From the NCBI GenBank assembly GCA_030035585.1, contig CM057461.1:172371624-172435623 (forward strand): DNA of 64,000 nucleotides, given 5' to 3'. The first letter of the stretch is position 1. Every line of letters starts with the position of its first letter. Positions 28,501 through 43,500 of the stretch are shown in pieces. The DNA comes from Dugong dugon (taxonomy: Eukaryota; Chordata; Mammalia; Sirenia; Dugongidae). The translations under genes and the position numbers were made by a program. Under the pieces are notes generated by a model. That model had not been told where the DNA came from. It did not search any database and was given only the letters and a program-made list of their open reading frames with translations.

Positions 28501-31500
28501 GGAAAGGAAAGAAAGTTGAATAAATGCAAAGGTTATGTTTGGTAATATTAGGCTTAAACATTCTGGCAAGTAAGTTTTAAAAAACTAAATTTAGGAAATG
28601 TCATAGGAGAGGTTCTAGAAAATGCAACTTGTATTCTTGCCATAAAAGCATCTAATTTAATTTAGTTCTCTTATCACTTTCCAGAAAATTCGAGGAACTT
28701 ACAGTATTTTAATTCTTTTTACTCCCCTTTAGCTTTTTTTTTTTTTTGGCCATTGCTGTCATGTATTGTATGACAAACCCATTAGAAATAACCGTTACGT
28801 TTATGTAATCAATAATCGATATTTATTTACATTTACCTATATATTTAGCATTTCTACTCTTCTTTACTCTTTTTTTATATTCCCATGCTTTTATATAGGA
28901 TATTTTTCCTTATACTTAAAGATAGGTATTTTCCTTATACTTTCTTTAATATTTCTTCAGTGAAGATACGCTTGAAATAAATTCTTTTTTTTAATTTGCC
29001 CTGACAGTTTTATTTTGCTTAAGGATATTTTCACTTGAATATAGTAGAAGTAGTATATTTGCAAAATTATTTTTAGCAATTTAGCAGCCATTTCCTACTG
29101 ACTTCCATTGTTTCTATTGAGAAGTCAGCTTCAAGTCTTACTGCCCATTTGAATTAAATGTGCCCGTTTCTCTCTGGCTTGCTTGTGAGATTTTCTCTGT
29201 CTTAGATTTTCAGCAGTTTGGTGTACCTAGTTGTGATCTTCTTTGTATTTATGCTTCTTGAGATAAAGAGTGCTTCTTGAGTATAAATCTTGGCAGCTTT
29301 CAAGAATTGTAGAAAATTCTTCACCAGTTATCTCTTCAAATATTGCTTCTGTCCTACTTTTTCTTTCCTCTCCTTCTAGTAGCCTGTGTAAACACGTATT
29401 TGGCCTTTTCACCATGCCCTACCTGTCTGTTATGTTCTTTCCTTATTTTCCATTATTTTCTCCTCTGTGCTTCTATCTAAATATTTTCTATTGATCATTC
29501 TGTCAGTTCACAGTCCTCTCTTCCTCTGTGTCTAATTTACTGTTAATTTTCTCCCTTGAGTCCTTGATTTTAAATATTTTACTTTTGAATTCTAAAATTT
29601 CCATTTGATTCATTTATAGATTTCAGAGTTTTGTCAGTTGTTTTACTCAACACTTTAATCATAGTTATTTTAAAGTCTGTGTCTGATAACTTCAGTATCA
29701 GAACACTTGTAGTTCTGTTTCTTTGCTCCCTTCCTTGAGTTTTGATCATGTGCTTCTCACATGACTGGTAATTGTTTAATATGGAACATTATATTAAAAA
29801 AAAATAAAGATAATTTGAGGGTCTGGCTGATGTCATCTTGCTCCAGGAAGTTATTACAATCTGACAGACAGAAGAAAGGCAGATCATCTGAATTCAGTCT
29901 GGGATATGTTTGATTTCAAATTGGGTTTCAGTCTTTGTAAGAGCTGTTCTATTTCTTTTACACTCCTAGGATGTAGTTCTAGGATGTAACTCCTCCTTAG
30001 AGGGCTTTGAACTCCAAGATATATTTACTCAGCTCCATGAGACTGCTGAAAATTCTGCTTGGCTGACACTTTTGCTTGGTTTGTCCTTAACCTCTTGGCA
30101 CCACACAGTTGTTAAATTAGCAAGGGTCTAGAAGAGAAAAGTGCTGCATAATATCTGGTCCAACTGAATAAGCTTCCCTTTTCTCCAGAATCCTGGTATC
30201 CCTAAAACATACCTGGATGCCTTGTTATCTGATACTTTTTTGTCCAACTTTTCTAGTAAGAAAATTAATCTGCAACAGCTACTCTATTGTTACATAAAGC
30301 ATAACTGACTTCTTTCCTATTTTTTAAGATGACAAAGAGGTAGTAGGATGCAAAGGAGTATCATAGCTCTGTCCCCATGGCGCCAAATTCTGAAAAGTGC
30401 CTTTTCCTGCCTGTAGAGCACTTATCCCAGGCAAATTATATTACCAAAAGCCAGTACTCAGTATTTATAAAGACCTTAGCAGAAATGCACTGGTATCTAT
30501 AGGAACTGATCAAAGAAAATCTTGGTTTCAGATTCTCCAGTATTATCAGCTTGTCAGGGTCTGTTTCCTTGAATCCACAAACTTAAACTCAATTGGGAAA
30601 AATTTCCCAACGAAAGGTTTATGTTGGTGTTACGCATTTACAATTTCGGAGGGAAAAAGCCACCCTTGCATAATAACCACTTAATTTACATCTCCCCTTT
30701 CAGCTGATGTGTCTGACACCTCAAGACTAAATTGGGTGTGGGCTGTATCCAGTGTGTAGTGTTTGCTCACGCTAGTAAGCAGGCATTTTCAGACCTGCAT
30801 CACAAGGGCTATTTGCACAGACTCTTGGCAGTAAATTGCTTACACTTTAGGAACCCAACCTGCCTCCCAGGGAAGAGTTTACCTTGTCTCATTTTTTTTC
30901 AGCTGGAAAATCACTCTCAACAAATTCCTGAATGGAAGCTTTGTTGATGATTCTGAGGCCTGTGTCTGTGGATGGACTGTGTAACTTCACCTACTATCGT
31001 TCTCCTATTCTTTCACTACTTGTATGCATGGCTAAGTCCTTCAACGAGAGCTCATGCTTCCTAATGGCAGGATTATTAGCAGGTGCTCAATTAATTGATT
31101 GATTGCTGTTGGTCAACATTTCCAGCAGCTTTACCTCCACTTGACTTGGGTGTGACAGAAAGGGTGCTCAGAAGTCATCATCTTTCTAGAGATTTTCGTT
31201 TTCCAAGCACAATCAACAGAAGTAGAATGTAAAATGTAACGTGGCTTTCTCCCTTTCTGTTGTTTAAAGTCTTCAGATGCTGATGGTCTTAGAAGCTTTA
31301 GTCCCATGTTATCTACAAAAACTGAAGAGGCAGACATCACAAGTGGAGACAGTACCTGCAGCCCGAGAGGAAATTGCTGCCACAGCTGCTCTTGCAACGT
31401 CCCTACAGGCCCTTTTATATAGTGTAGAGGTCCTCACCAGGTAATTCCATGGGCAGAAACAGCCCCAGCCTTAAACCATGTGTATCCACTTAAAAGATGA

Positions 31501-34500
31501 AGGGAAATTGTGGTGTCTAAAAATCTCTAAAACCCAGTCTTTATTTACAGATAACTACCCCAACTCAACCCTTTATGACTTAAAACTACAAATATTCTCT
31601 GAGTTGTTTGGATCAATAGTGCTCAGTATGCTGAATGATAGTAATAACAGTAATATTTTTTCTACCATGATTGGTAAACACACATTGCAGACATCTTGTT
31701 GAGCTTCTCTGTAGGTCTTAACCCAGTGGTAAACAAATTTTTGTAAAAGGGCAAATTTAGTTAATATGAAAATGCGATCCACATTTTATTAGCTATGATA
31801 TTATTTTATGAGACATGAAATGTCTGTAATTTCAGCTAAGCATTCTTTTATTCTTTCACTGTTTATAAAGTTATTTTTTTAATATAATTTCAGAAACTTA
31901 TATAACAAGCTGCAGCATTTTATTTCAATGCTAGAATTAACAGATTCTCTGTGAGAAGAGACTAAGTAGTGCTGAGGGATAGGGTTGAGGCATTTCCTCG
32001 TCTAAGAGGGAATTTCCCAGCGCTATGATGATGGCTTCGTGAAGGTCCCAGGAGGAGGGACATCCTAAGGGGCAATGTAGCGCTTATATCCTTTCTTCTA
32101 TACCTGTCACTTCACCGGCCCTTTCCTGCAACTAGAGAAAAGTAGTCAATTTTCCCCCAAGTGATACTTTAATTATTTCTCCTCATAGTATGCAATGTTA
32201 GTGCTTTCCTCCTTTCTATTCCCTTTTATAAGGGTAAGTCAATTACCTTACCCAAACTGACTTATCCTGAATTCCATGAAGAGTTATGCATAGAGCTCTG
32301 GCATTTAGAATTTCGTGGCTTTAAAACTCGTAGTTAAACAACCTCATCCTGAGGCAGTTAAAATATCCCAGTGTATTTCATATTCTTTGGGTAGAGTAGA
32401 AGACAAGCCTCATTGGTTGGTGGTGATTATTCACAATTCATTATTGTTACAAAAAGAAAGTAAAAAATAATCCCCTTTCACTGTCGCACTCCTATTTTCT
32501 TTTTATCACGAAAACAGTAATTGAAACAATTCTGTATGTGGTAATAGTGTCCCTAGTCGGTGCAAACAGTTAAGTTCTCAGCTACTAACTGAAAGGTTCG
32601 TGGTTCGAATCCACCCAGAGGTGCCTCAGAAGAAAGGCCTGGTTATCTGCTTCCAGAAGATCAGAGCCATGAAAACCCTGTGAGCATTTCTCCTCTGCAC
32701 ATATGGGGCTGCCATGAGTCGTAATTGACTCAATGGCAACTGATTTGGTTTGGTTTTATAGGTAGTAACACATAAATAGGTATATTACAAGTATATTAGT
32801 TTTCTATTATTAAGTAACAAATTACCACAAATTTAGAGGCTTAAAACAAAACCCATTTATTATCTCACAGTTCTGTAGGCCAGAAGTCCCGGCAAGCTTG
32901 ACTGGGTTCTCTGCTCAGGGTCTCTTTTAAGGCTGAAATGAAGGTGTTGGCCAGGCTGGGCTCTTACCTGAAGGTTCTGAGGAATAATCCACTTCCAGGC
33001 TTATTCAGGTTTTTAGCTGATTCCAGTTCCTTGCCATGTAGGTATGAGGTCCCATTTCCGTGCTGGCTGTAAGCTGGTAGCCACTCTCTGCTTTTAAAAA
33101 CCACCTGCATTTCTTCTCACATGCTCTATCTTCCAACCAGCAGTGACACTTCAAACCCTTCTTATTCTTTAAATCTCTCTGCTCCCAGCCAGAGAAAACT
33201 CTCTGCTTTTAAAGGGGTGGTATGATTAGACCATTATCTACCAAGATAATCTCCCTTTTGCCATATAATGTAACATAATCACTGGAATAACAACAATGGG
33301 TTAAGGGCTTGGAGGCTATCTTAAAATTTTGCTTTCTCCAATAAGGAGCACAGGAAGAAAAGAGCTGGTAGGACAGGCGAAATGTTACTTTCTAGTTACA
33401 TTCTGTATACAGAAAATGAGCAACATAGAAGCAAGTTTTAAAAAGTTCATAAAAGCAATTGCTTTGAAAAACTACATTATCCCTTCCATGCCTTGGATGC
33501 TGATAGAGGGCAAAGTTTACCTAATATTTAAAGTAAATCTTGCAGATATTCAATAAGATGATATGAATCTATTATTAAGTATCTAAATTACTGACTCGTA
33601 GTAGATACTAATTTGTTCATTTCCTTGGGTAGCTTTAGATATAATTTTGACTAGGAGGATTTGATACCTATTCAGGAAAATAGACTGGTTGGTTTTGATG
33701 TAGGTGATCAAAGTTGTAAGTACTCCCTTCCCTTTTACATATTGCCTACGGTAGTTAACTGCCTGGTCCTGTAGAATTGAAGAGTGAGCTCTTCACTTTC
33801 ACTTAATCAGTATAAACTTAGAAGTCTGATTTCATAAATGTCTTATTTAGAGAGTCATAGTTTCTTACTCAGAACCAAGACGTGGAAGAATTTAAATCAC
33901 ACCGAGCTTATAGACCTTTAGGAATCAACGTTCTCTTTAAAGTGTCTCTCAGAACAAAGACAGACAAAGAGTATGAGAGAAAAGCTAGAAGCCTGTCTTT
34001 TTAAGACCCTAAAACTTAAAACTTCTGTGAGCTTCAGTAACTTGAGGATTTCATAAATGTTTTTCCACTGCTGCTGTTACGGTGGTTGTTGTCATTACAG
34101 GCCCATGACAGCCCCACAGATGAGCAGGTGTGACCAAGGTCATAAAGGAACCACCACAGCCAACCATACCATGTCGTCTGGGGTGAACACCAGGTAATTC
34201 ACTGTGACTTACTCTTCTATGGCCTTTCAGTTTCTTACAACCTGAATTTCAGCTGTTGGGAATGAGAGGACTCTTAAACCCAGTCAATACTGAGTTTGAA
34301 AATCCCCAAAGAAACGGAAAGAAGGGAGGAGTCTACTGTTACAAGAAAATACCACGGCACCTTTTGAAATTGTCAAAGAGAAATCCAAACCAACTTTATA
34401 AATTGGCCTTTGTGTTGGTTTGTCTGCTGGAGCACACTAGATGTTCTCTGCCCCCTGGGTGGTCTATGTTTCAGTTGTCTCCAAGGAGAAAGCAACTGAA

Positions 34501-37500
34501 ATAATAATAATCAGGTAGCGGTTTCTTATTCCCAAGGCAGTTATGTAGAGTCAGCTTTCCTTTATCTGGACAGATTTGCTACAGACATTTTATCCAGAAT
34601 TTGACTTACATCTGTGCTTGTTGATTTAATCTTGTTCCCTTGTTTTGGTGTAACTCAGACGCTGACTATACTAGCTAATTTTTACCTGCTTCATTTGATT
34701 GTAGTAACCTTTAAATACCCCCAACACACAAGAGTTTAATTAGCTTTCTCCTCCACAGAAAGTTTACTGTAAAGAAACCTAAAATCATCTTAAGAGAAAG
34801 TGCTCTTTTCCCCATTATGAAGTAGTTAGCAGGGAGGGCCATAAGGAAAAACTAAATAATTTTCCCCTGTCTCTAAAGCAGATTTTTAAATGTGTATCAT
34901 GATTTATGTAAAGTTAATACTCTGCTCATCATATATACTCTACTCATATTAAAAATAAAACAAAAACAAATTCCAAACCCAACTAACAATTGCCTAGTGT
35001 GTTGGTTAATTTATACCTGTTACCTATATTAAGGGAACATTTTCTTAGAGTTTAAGTGATATTTAGGGGCTCCTCTAGGCACACTGGGCTACACGCAACC
35101 ACTCAACAAATGGTGCTGGAGAAAAAGGACTTCTCAAGTCCTATTATCAACCAATCATAAAGCCTCGAGTGTTTTCAAGTCTGAAAAAAAGGCAGCCATG
35201 TTTCTTCCTCTGCTCACCTAAAACAGAGCACGCGGTGTTAAAACTGTAACCTAGATTCACTTTACTTTCAAAGTTTTCAAAAATTTCCCTCTTTCTGGCC
35301 ATATTCCATGAGTTTATATTTATTTTTGTATTTGTCTTTATACAAATGGTAAGGCAATGAAACAGCTTTCATAGGTAGACAAATGAAAGATTTTATATTT
35401 TAGGATTAATGTGTATATATTCATGACTGTATCAAAATGTATAGCTGATTCAAAGGATTTTTCACAAAATATCTATAAGAAGCCCCACCAAAGGGAATCT
35501 ATTCTTGCTCTGATAGTTATACAGAATGTTTTTCTGACTCCCAGGTACCAGGAACAAGGAGCCAAACTGCACTTTATCAGGTACAGAAGGACTTGGCTTA
35601 TTTCATACCAATTCTGACATCTCACAATGATTGCCTTTCTAATTTTTTTTTCTAAGCAGTAACTCCCCATTCCCCTTCCCCCAGTCCCTGATAACCACAA
35701 TCATTCTTTTGAGCTGGTTTATGGTTCTGTCAGATTTCATCTAATTGTCACATGGAATACTATTGCTGAGTAAACCCTCAGAAAGTGGCTAATGTAAAGA
35801 CATTATGATCTGGTATGACAATCTCTTGTAGGCTGATAAACTTTATTCTTGGAGATGGGGTCCTCCTAGGCCCTTCCCTATCGATTCATTAACTCATTAG
35901 GACTCGTATTTTTGTTCATTGTGATACCCTCCTCTCACAGTTGCCATACACATACTTTATCAGACCCCCAGTTAACCTTGTATAATTTCCCAGGGAAAAC
36001 CTTCATTTACTGGAGGAAGGGCAAGGTCTTCCCAGAGAAGAACTGGATGAAAGAATTGCTCGGGAGGAATTCAGAAGACCCCGAGAGTCCCTGCTGAATA
36101 TTTGCACTGAATTCTATAAGCACTGTGGGCCAAGGCTGAAGATCTTGCAAAACCTGGCTGGGGAGCCGCGGGTCACTGCCCTGGAGCTGCTGGATGTGAA
36201 GTCCCACATGAGGTACCATCCTCACTGTCGCTGCTACTGAATGTGGACACAGCTTGGGCCATGTTGAGTGTGTAGGGGTCCCTGGAATTAAAAACCTAGG
36301 ATACTTAGAATGATGTATTTCCTGTGGCTTGGGATGCATCTATTACAGGACCGTCTGGGAAAGTGTACATTAAGTCCATCGAAGAGAAAAGGATGTCAGG
36401 GTGGACAGGGAGAAAACGTTTTCAGGATAGAAAAGCACAGTCCATATAGTTGCCCCTCAATAAAAGAAAGTGAGAGGGAAATGTCAGTACCTGAATTCTT
36501 AGAAAACTAGCCTTCTTCCAAGTACTGTTTACTACCTAGATTCTAATTTTTCTCATGAATCCAATGTTTTCTCTCCATTATTGTCCATGAAGAATGCACT
36601 ACAACTTTCCGCTTGAAGACACAGTCTGCTCCTGGACTACATAAGGGCTCAGTAGTGAGCCCTGCAAGGAAGTGAGCAATTTCAGCTCTTAGCCTCACCT
36701 TGCTTGGACCTGAGATCCCGTATACTCACTGTGCATGACAGCTTTCCAAAGTTTAAGAAAGGTGTCCTGGCAAAAATCCTGAACTGAAAGAGGCCAGTCA
36801 CAATTATTTTTTAAATATTTACTGCTGGCATGCCATGCGAGGCCCCAGAACTGCTTCCTGTGGAGTTGCCATCTCATTTGTTACTCAAATGATAAAGGCT
36901 GTGTTTGTGTTTCCAGATTCTTTAAAAGAACATGATTCCAGAGACTCTTCCATTCAGATTTGTAACAGTTTAATTCCCTGAAAGGAAAATTTTATGAGTA
37001 ATAAAATATTCACTTGGAAATTTTACCATGTTTATAAAATTAAAGGTTGAGTTCTGCTCTAGCCATTAAGTAATAACATTGCAATTTGGCATATCATGTC
37101 AATTTCCTGATTATTGATTTTTTTTCCTTAAAATCATCCTTTGAAAAAAATTAGACAGTATGTTATCCTCTAGGCTAATTTCACATTCTCTGATTATGTG
37201 GATACACACCCAGCAATGCCCTGGAAAACTCCAGAGCTTACCATGTGTTCACACTCCAGAGTGTGCAGTATGGAAACGAACTTATTTCCCACTGAGAACT
37301 TCGGCCCCTAACCAGGAGACTTCAGGGAAATGGGAGGAAAGTTTGGAGTATTAAGGTCCTGTTGCCATAGCAACCCAGTGTCTATTCAGTTCTTGCTTTT
37401 CCTTCTCTATTCATCATCTCTCACCAGCCTAACTAATTTTGTGAATGGAGAAGCATCGCGTTCCCAGAGTCAGAATACCACCACCCACTGTCATCTAGTG

Positions 37501-40500
37501 GGAGAAAGGGAAAAAGATTCCTAACAGATGGGTTCCAAAGAAAGCACCAGCATGAGCAAAATCTCTTATTGGTTAGTAAATGTCCTAGAACTTGACTATC
37601 TGTATCCAAACTCCTACTCCGTAGGGAAGGATCCCTGGTGGCGCAGTGGTTAAAGCCCTCTGCTGCTAACCGAAAGATCAGTGGTTTGAACCCACCAGCC
37701 ACTCCACAGGAGAAAGATATGGTAGTTTGCTTCCCTAAAGATTACAGCCTCGGAAACCCTATGGGACACATCTACCCTGTCCTATAGGGTCGCTAATAGT
37801 CAGAATCCACGGGACTGCACTGGTACTCCTTAGAGGATAGTGTAAGTGAGAGGCCTGTAGTGCCCTCTAGAGGCCAAGCCTTATTAAATGTTAAACGAGC
37901 TATAATTTTAAGTGATTATAGCTGGCATACATCTAGGGCACAGCAGACACTAATGCTAATGAGAACAATCCAAACACAAGTACGGTGTTAGATCCTGAAG
38001 ATGTAAACAATAACAAAATAAAATCCTGGCCCTCAGGAGGTTCATGGTCTAATGCAGGAGGCAGACATAAGAAAATAACTATAATGCAATATTGCAAGTA
38101 CTATAATCAGATGTATGTATTTATATATTTATCATTCTACATTTGAGGCAACTCAGAAAAATTATATGATACAAAGGGATAAAATATACAAATAATAGAG
38201 TCAGAACAATGTGGCAAATGAGCAGGTAAACAATGCTTGTGATAAGATTAGCACAGGAGATTGATATGATTCGATCATACTAGACACTATACATGGATTA
38301 TTGACAGTGAGCTCCTAAGTTATAAATGTAATGAGGGGGAAATGATCAATTACAAAATAATAGTGTCAGTAAAATAAAAACAACTAGTTTATTAGTGAAA
38401 TATTGCTTTCTTTAAAATATGAAGCAAGCAATGTCTCCTCGTTGGTGTTTGTTAAGAGGAAAGAGTGATTGATGTGATGAATAACATCCTCAAAAACACT
38501 GCCATAGTAGATACATGTGCCAGTGTCATATGGCTGGATGCCTTTATTATAGGAAGCTGACATAACGTCATAATATAATTCAGCAGAAGCACCTATCTGG
38601 AGCTAGGATAATGTCATTCAAGAGCACAGTTATTTCTAGGCCTGAATCTGTAGGAGAGTGGGCAAAATTTTTGCTGTCCAATGAATATTTAGAGTATATG
38701 CCTCTAATATGGTTTCTTACACAAGTTTTTGATAAAGACAGGCAGGCCTGCCATGTTCTCTGGCCTGAGATATTCTGTGTTGATGAGTAGGGGCAGATCC
38801 ATATGCTTTGACCCTCCACCTAGCAAAGGTTATAAATATCCCTCATAAATTAAGTGGACACTTGGATATATGTAGAAGTCAGAACTAAATGTATAAATTT
38901 AGGAATTCTGGTCATATAGGTAGTATTTAAAGTTTTAAGAATGGATAATATCATCCAAGGAGAGAGGGCTTATAAATAAATGGAATAATATAAAAGATAT
39001 ATTTGCAAGAGGAATTTGATCCAAGCCAAAGAACCAAAAAGCAGGGTTGAGGCAATCTGTACTCCTGCCTTTGCAGAATGTATGGTTGACTGCCATGCTC
39101 TCGGGGAACATATTCTTCCTTAGATAGAGTCTCTACCCTAAAGATATGTATTGCCTCATTTGCCCAACTCACAGTTGCCAAAGCAGAATAGTAGAATCTG
39201 CAGATTTCTCCTCCTCCTCTCTCTCTCTCTCTCTCTCTCTCAGTGGGAAAACCTTTGTGTTCTCATTGGGAAAGAACCATAGAAATGTTTATTTACCAAG
39301 AGATTATTCATGTGATGGACCAATAAAGACTGTATTGAAAGGAAAATTGTGATTTATGCTCAGAGCAAATTCATTTTGTAACATGAACAGGAGTAGATAA
39401 ATGCAGGTAGTAATCCATAAAATGACTCTTAAATTCAGCTCTAAGTATTGTTTTCAAGCTTAAAATAGATCATTTCTCAAGCATTCCTCAATGTTATCTA
39501 TAAAATAGTTTTAATAAAAGAAAAGAAATATGTGCACATAGATATATTTTTGTCTGCCATACAAGCAACCAGAAGTGTAAAGAATTATATTTGTATTTCA
39601 TATTTATGGGAAAGATATACAAAATAATGCACTAGCTGGTTAAAATGATTTCTTTAAAGCATGCACAGTTTCCAGAAGCATGATGTAAATTTTCAGTCTG
39701 GAGAGAAGGCAGCAGTAGGGGTGAAGAGATAGTAACTATTTCTTGATAGTGAAGGGTTGCCAACAAGGAGATGGATTTATGCTTCCAAAATTAGGCCCAG
39801 TAGGAAGAAATTAGGGTGAAGTTAAGGACTTAATATGAGGAGAGCTTTTCACAGTGTGGACTTCCAAAGATGGAGTGAGCTGCCTTGAGTGGTAGTGAAT
39901 TTTTCATCCATGGAACCAGTCAGATGAGGCAGTTGTAGAGAAAACTAATCAGAGAGGCAACGGGTTGGCTGTGGTTTCTAAAATGGAGTGCCTGTCAAAA
40001 TCACCTGGGGATCTCTTCAACTATAGATCTTTTCAAGCATTCATCCTGCCTCTCTGGTCTCTTAGAGTAATCAAATGGAAGTTGCTCTTTATTAAAGTGC
40101 TACAGTTAATACGTGAGAAAAGGAATGATACAAGATTATCCTTGTACTACTCCCAGTGAAGTAATGGACCTACACAATGATCACCGGTAGTAACTAACAT
40201 CATAAAAGGAGGGACAACTAGGAATTGTGTGCATCCTGGTGGAAGTACATACTCCTGCCATGAAGTATTCTTGCCTAACACCAAACCTGAATCTGTTCTA
40301 GTCTCTAGACTAACCACCAACTGAATTAAATCTGGGGGCAGTGGGACATGTAAAATGACACCATGGAGAGGCAATCAGCGAAATCCAGACTGTGGGAAGT
40401 GCTACAGACAAACAGCTAACTTCGTAAACAAATAAATTATAAGAAAGGAAAAAACAGCATAAGAGGGGAGGACCTATAAATTAAAAGAGATTTAAGAGAT

Positions 40501-43500
40501 TATTCACAATAGCTAAAAGGTGGAAACAATGCACGTGTCCATCAACAGATAAATGGATAAACAAAATATGGTATATAAATGGAATATTGTTCAGCTGAAG
40601 TCCACCTTTCAGCCAAAGATTAGACAGGCCTTATAAAACAAACAATAACACATGTGAGGAATGTACTTCTTAGTTCAGTCCAGTATATGAGACCAAGTGG
40701 GCAAGACTTGCCCGAAAGCAAAGATGAGAAGGCAGGAAGGGACAGGAAAACGGGATGAATGGACACAGGGAACTTGGAGTATAAAGGAAAAAGGGGATAG
40801 TGCTGACACATTGTGGGAATTGCACCCAATGTCACAAAACAATTTGTGCATAAATTTATGAATGAGACACTAATTTGCACTGTAAACTTTCACCTAAAGC
40901 ACAATAAAATTTAAAAAAATTATGAGAGAATGTGATCGATATGTTTACAATGACAAAATAAAAACTAGTTGCTGAGGCTGCTTATGTACAACAAATCACC
41001 TCATGGGATTTGGTTCCTTGGTTTGGAGGTTTAGGGTGATAGCTTCATGGGACATCCCAGTTAATTGGCCTAATAATGTGTTTAGTGCTTCTAGTCTACC
41101 TTCAGTTCATTGTGTAGTGCCTGGGGTCTTGAAAGCTTGCAAGTGACCATCCAAGGCACAATTGATCTCTATTCGCCTGGAACAACAGAGAAAGAAAGTC
41201 AGGAGTGGAAGGAGAAAATAGAATATGTGGTTAATTGCCTCCAGGAACAACTGCCTCCTTTGCTATGAGACCAGAAGAACTGAATGGTGCCCAACTACCG
41301 TTACTGAACATTTTGATCAAAGATTCTATAGAAGAATACTGATCAAAAGGGGAAAAATGCAAAATAGAATTTCAAATTCTCATGGAATCCAGCCTTTCTG
41401 GAGCCAGGGAGGCTAGATGAACTCCTGAAACTACTGCCCTAAGATAATCCTAAAACCTTCAACCAAAAATATCCCCTGAAGTCTTCTTAAAATCAAACAA
41501 TAGTTTAGCTTAACTAAAGAATGTCTGCCTTGAGCATTACGCTTTTTTAAGATCTATCTATAAGGTGCACCTGACCTAAGCCATGGTATTTTCAATTGCC
41601 TCATGTGCATGTGAAAGCTGGACAATGAATAAGGAAGACCAAAGAATTGATGCCTTTAAATTAAGGTGCTCGTGAAGAGTATTGACTATACATACCATGG
41701 ACTGCCAGAAGAACCAACAAATCTGTCTTGGAAGAAGTACAGCCAGAATGCTCCTTAGAAGCAAGGGTGGTGAGACTTTGTCTCATGTACTCTGGACGTG
41801 TTATCAGGAGGGACCAGTCCCTGGAGAAGGACATCATGCTTGGTAAAGTAGAAAGTCAGCAGAAAAGAAGAAGACCCTCAACAAGATGATTGACACAGTG
41901 GCTGCAGCAATGGGCTCAAACATAGCAATGATTGTGAGGATGGCACAGGACTACGCAGTGTTTCATTCTGTTATACATAGGGTTGCTATAAGTCAGAACC
42001 GACTCGACGGCACCTAACCACAACAACATAGGGGATCAAATGGACAATAGCAACTTGAAATATTAGATAGACAAGTCAGGGGGCAGTGAGTTTATGCTAA
42101 TAGGTGAGGAACAACTCAGAAAAGGAGGGTGAGAATGGTTGCTCAACTTGAAGAATGTAATCGATGTAACTGAATTGTACATGTAGAAACCTGAATTGGT
42201 GCATGTTTTTGCTGTTTATATTCTCAACAAACAAAAATAAAATAATTTTTTTAAATTATGAGATGACGTGGGAATTTTGAAAACTGTCAGGGTATCTGAC
42301 TATTAAAAATAGAATTGTCCTTAATTTGTTAGATGTTATAATGATGTTGTGGTCAATTTTTTTAAGAGTGCTTATTTTTAGAGACACATACTGAAATATG
42401 TATGGATAAAATGATATGATGCTTGAGATTTACTTCAATACAGTCCAGGCTAGGGGGTAGGAGGAGTAATTGGGGGTATAGATGCAACAAGATTGGCCAT
42501 GAGTTGATAATTTTGAAGCTGGGTGATGGGTACACAGGGGGCTCATCTCTACTTTTGCATAGATTTGAAGTTTTCCAAAGTAAAAGTTAAAAAATACAGT
42601 TTTCTAGGCCTATTACTTGGAGATTCATATTTGGGTGGAGCCTGGGAAACTTTATTTTTTAGTTTTATTTTTAAGCTAGATTTTTAAAGTAATTCCCAAC
42701 AGTCAGTCAGAGGCCCCACATGTGGAACACCACAAGTTCACTTTCAACACTGAAATTCCATGACTCTAAGAAGTTTATCTTTAGGGCTTTTATAAGGCAG
42801 ACTTCCTTCAAAAAATAGAAAAGCCAATTTCTAAGATCCCTTTATCTTATACCTCTGCCCTTCTTTGTTATAAAAGAAAACCTGAAAACCCTCAGCATAT
42901 GGATGCTTCTTCCTGACATGCCATCACACGTGCACTCCTAGGGATCCTTAGACCTATCAATTTCCACTTCCATAGGATCCTTTAGATGCCTGGCTAAACA
43001 TATACTGACTGATTCAAGCCATGGATTCAAATAATAGGTGATAGTAGCTCAATATGTTACCCATTTTAAAGAAATTTGTTTTCAAAGGAATTTCTAAGAC
43101 CTTAACAAAGAATATGTACATTTCAGCACTGTGATAAGTCTGTAGTATGTTTTTTTTAGAATATAAGGCTTTTTTGGGGAAAAAAAATCTAAGAAGTCAT
43201 ATAGCATAACAAAAACCCATTACTGTCGATCCCGACTCATAGCACAGATGAATGATAATCCCATAAGTGGGTCCAACTGCCTCTTAATATCATCTCCTAT
43301 ACATCCTGCATCTATTCAGTGGTATTTGACAGCGAGTCATTTTATAGTTTTAAAATGCTTTCTGATTCATCCCAAATATGATTAAATTTGCTTTATGACT
43401 ATGTGTTTTATTGCATTGATATTATTTGGAAATTGGTGATCTGTGTCTAGCTTTGAAGATCACTTAGGTAACCAACTCTTACATTTACCAGAAAATTCAT

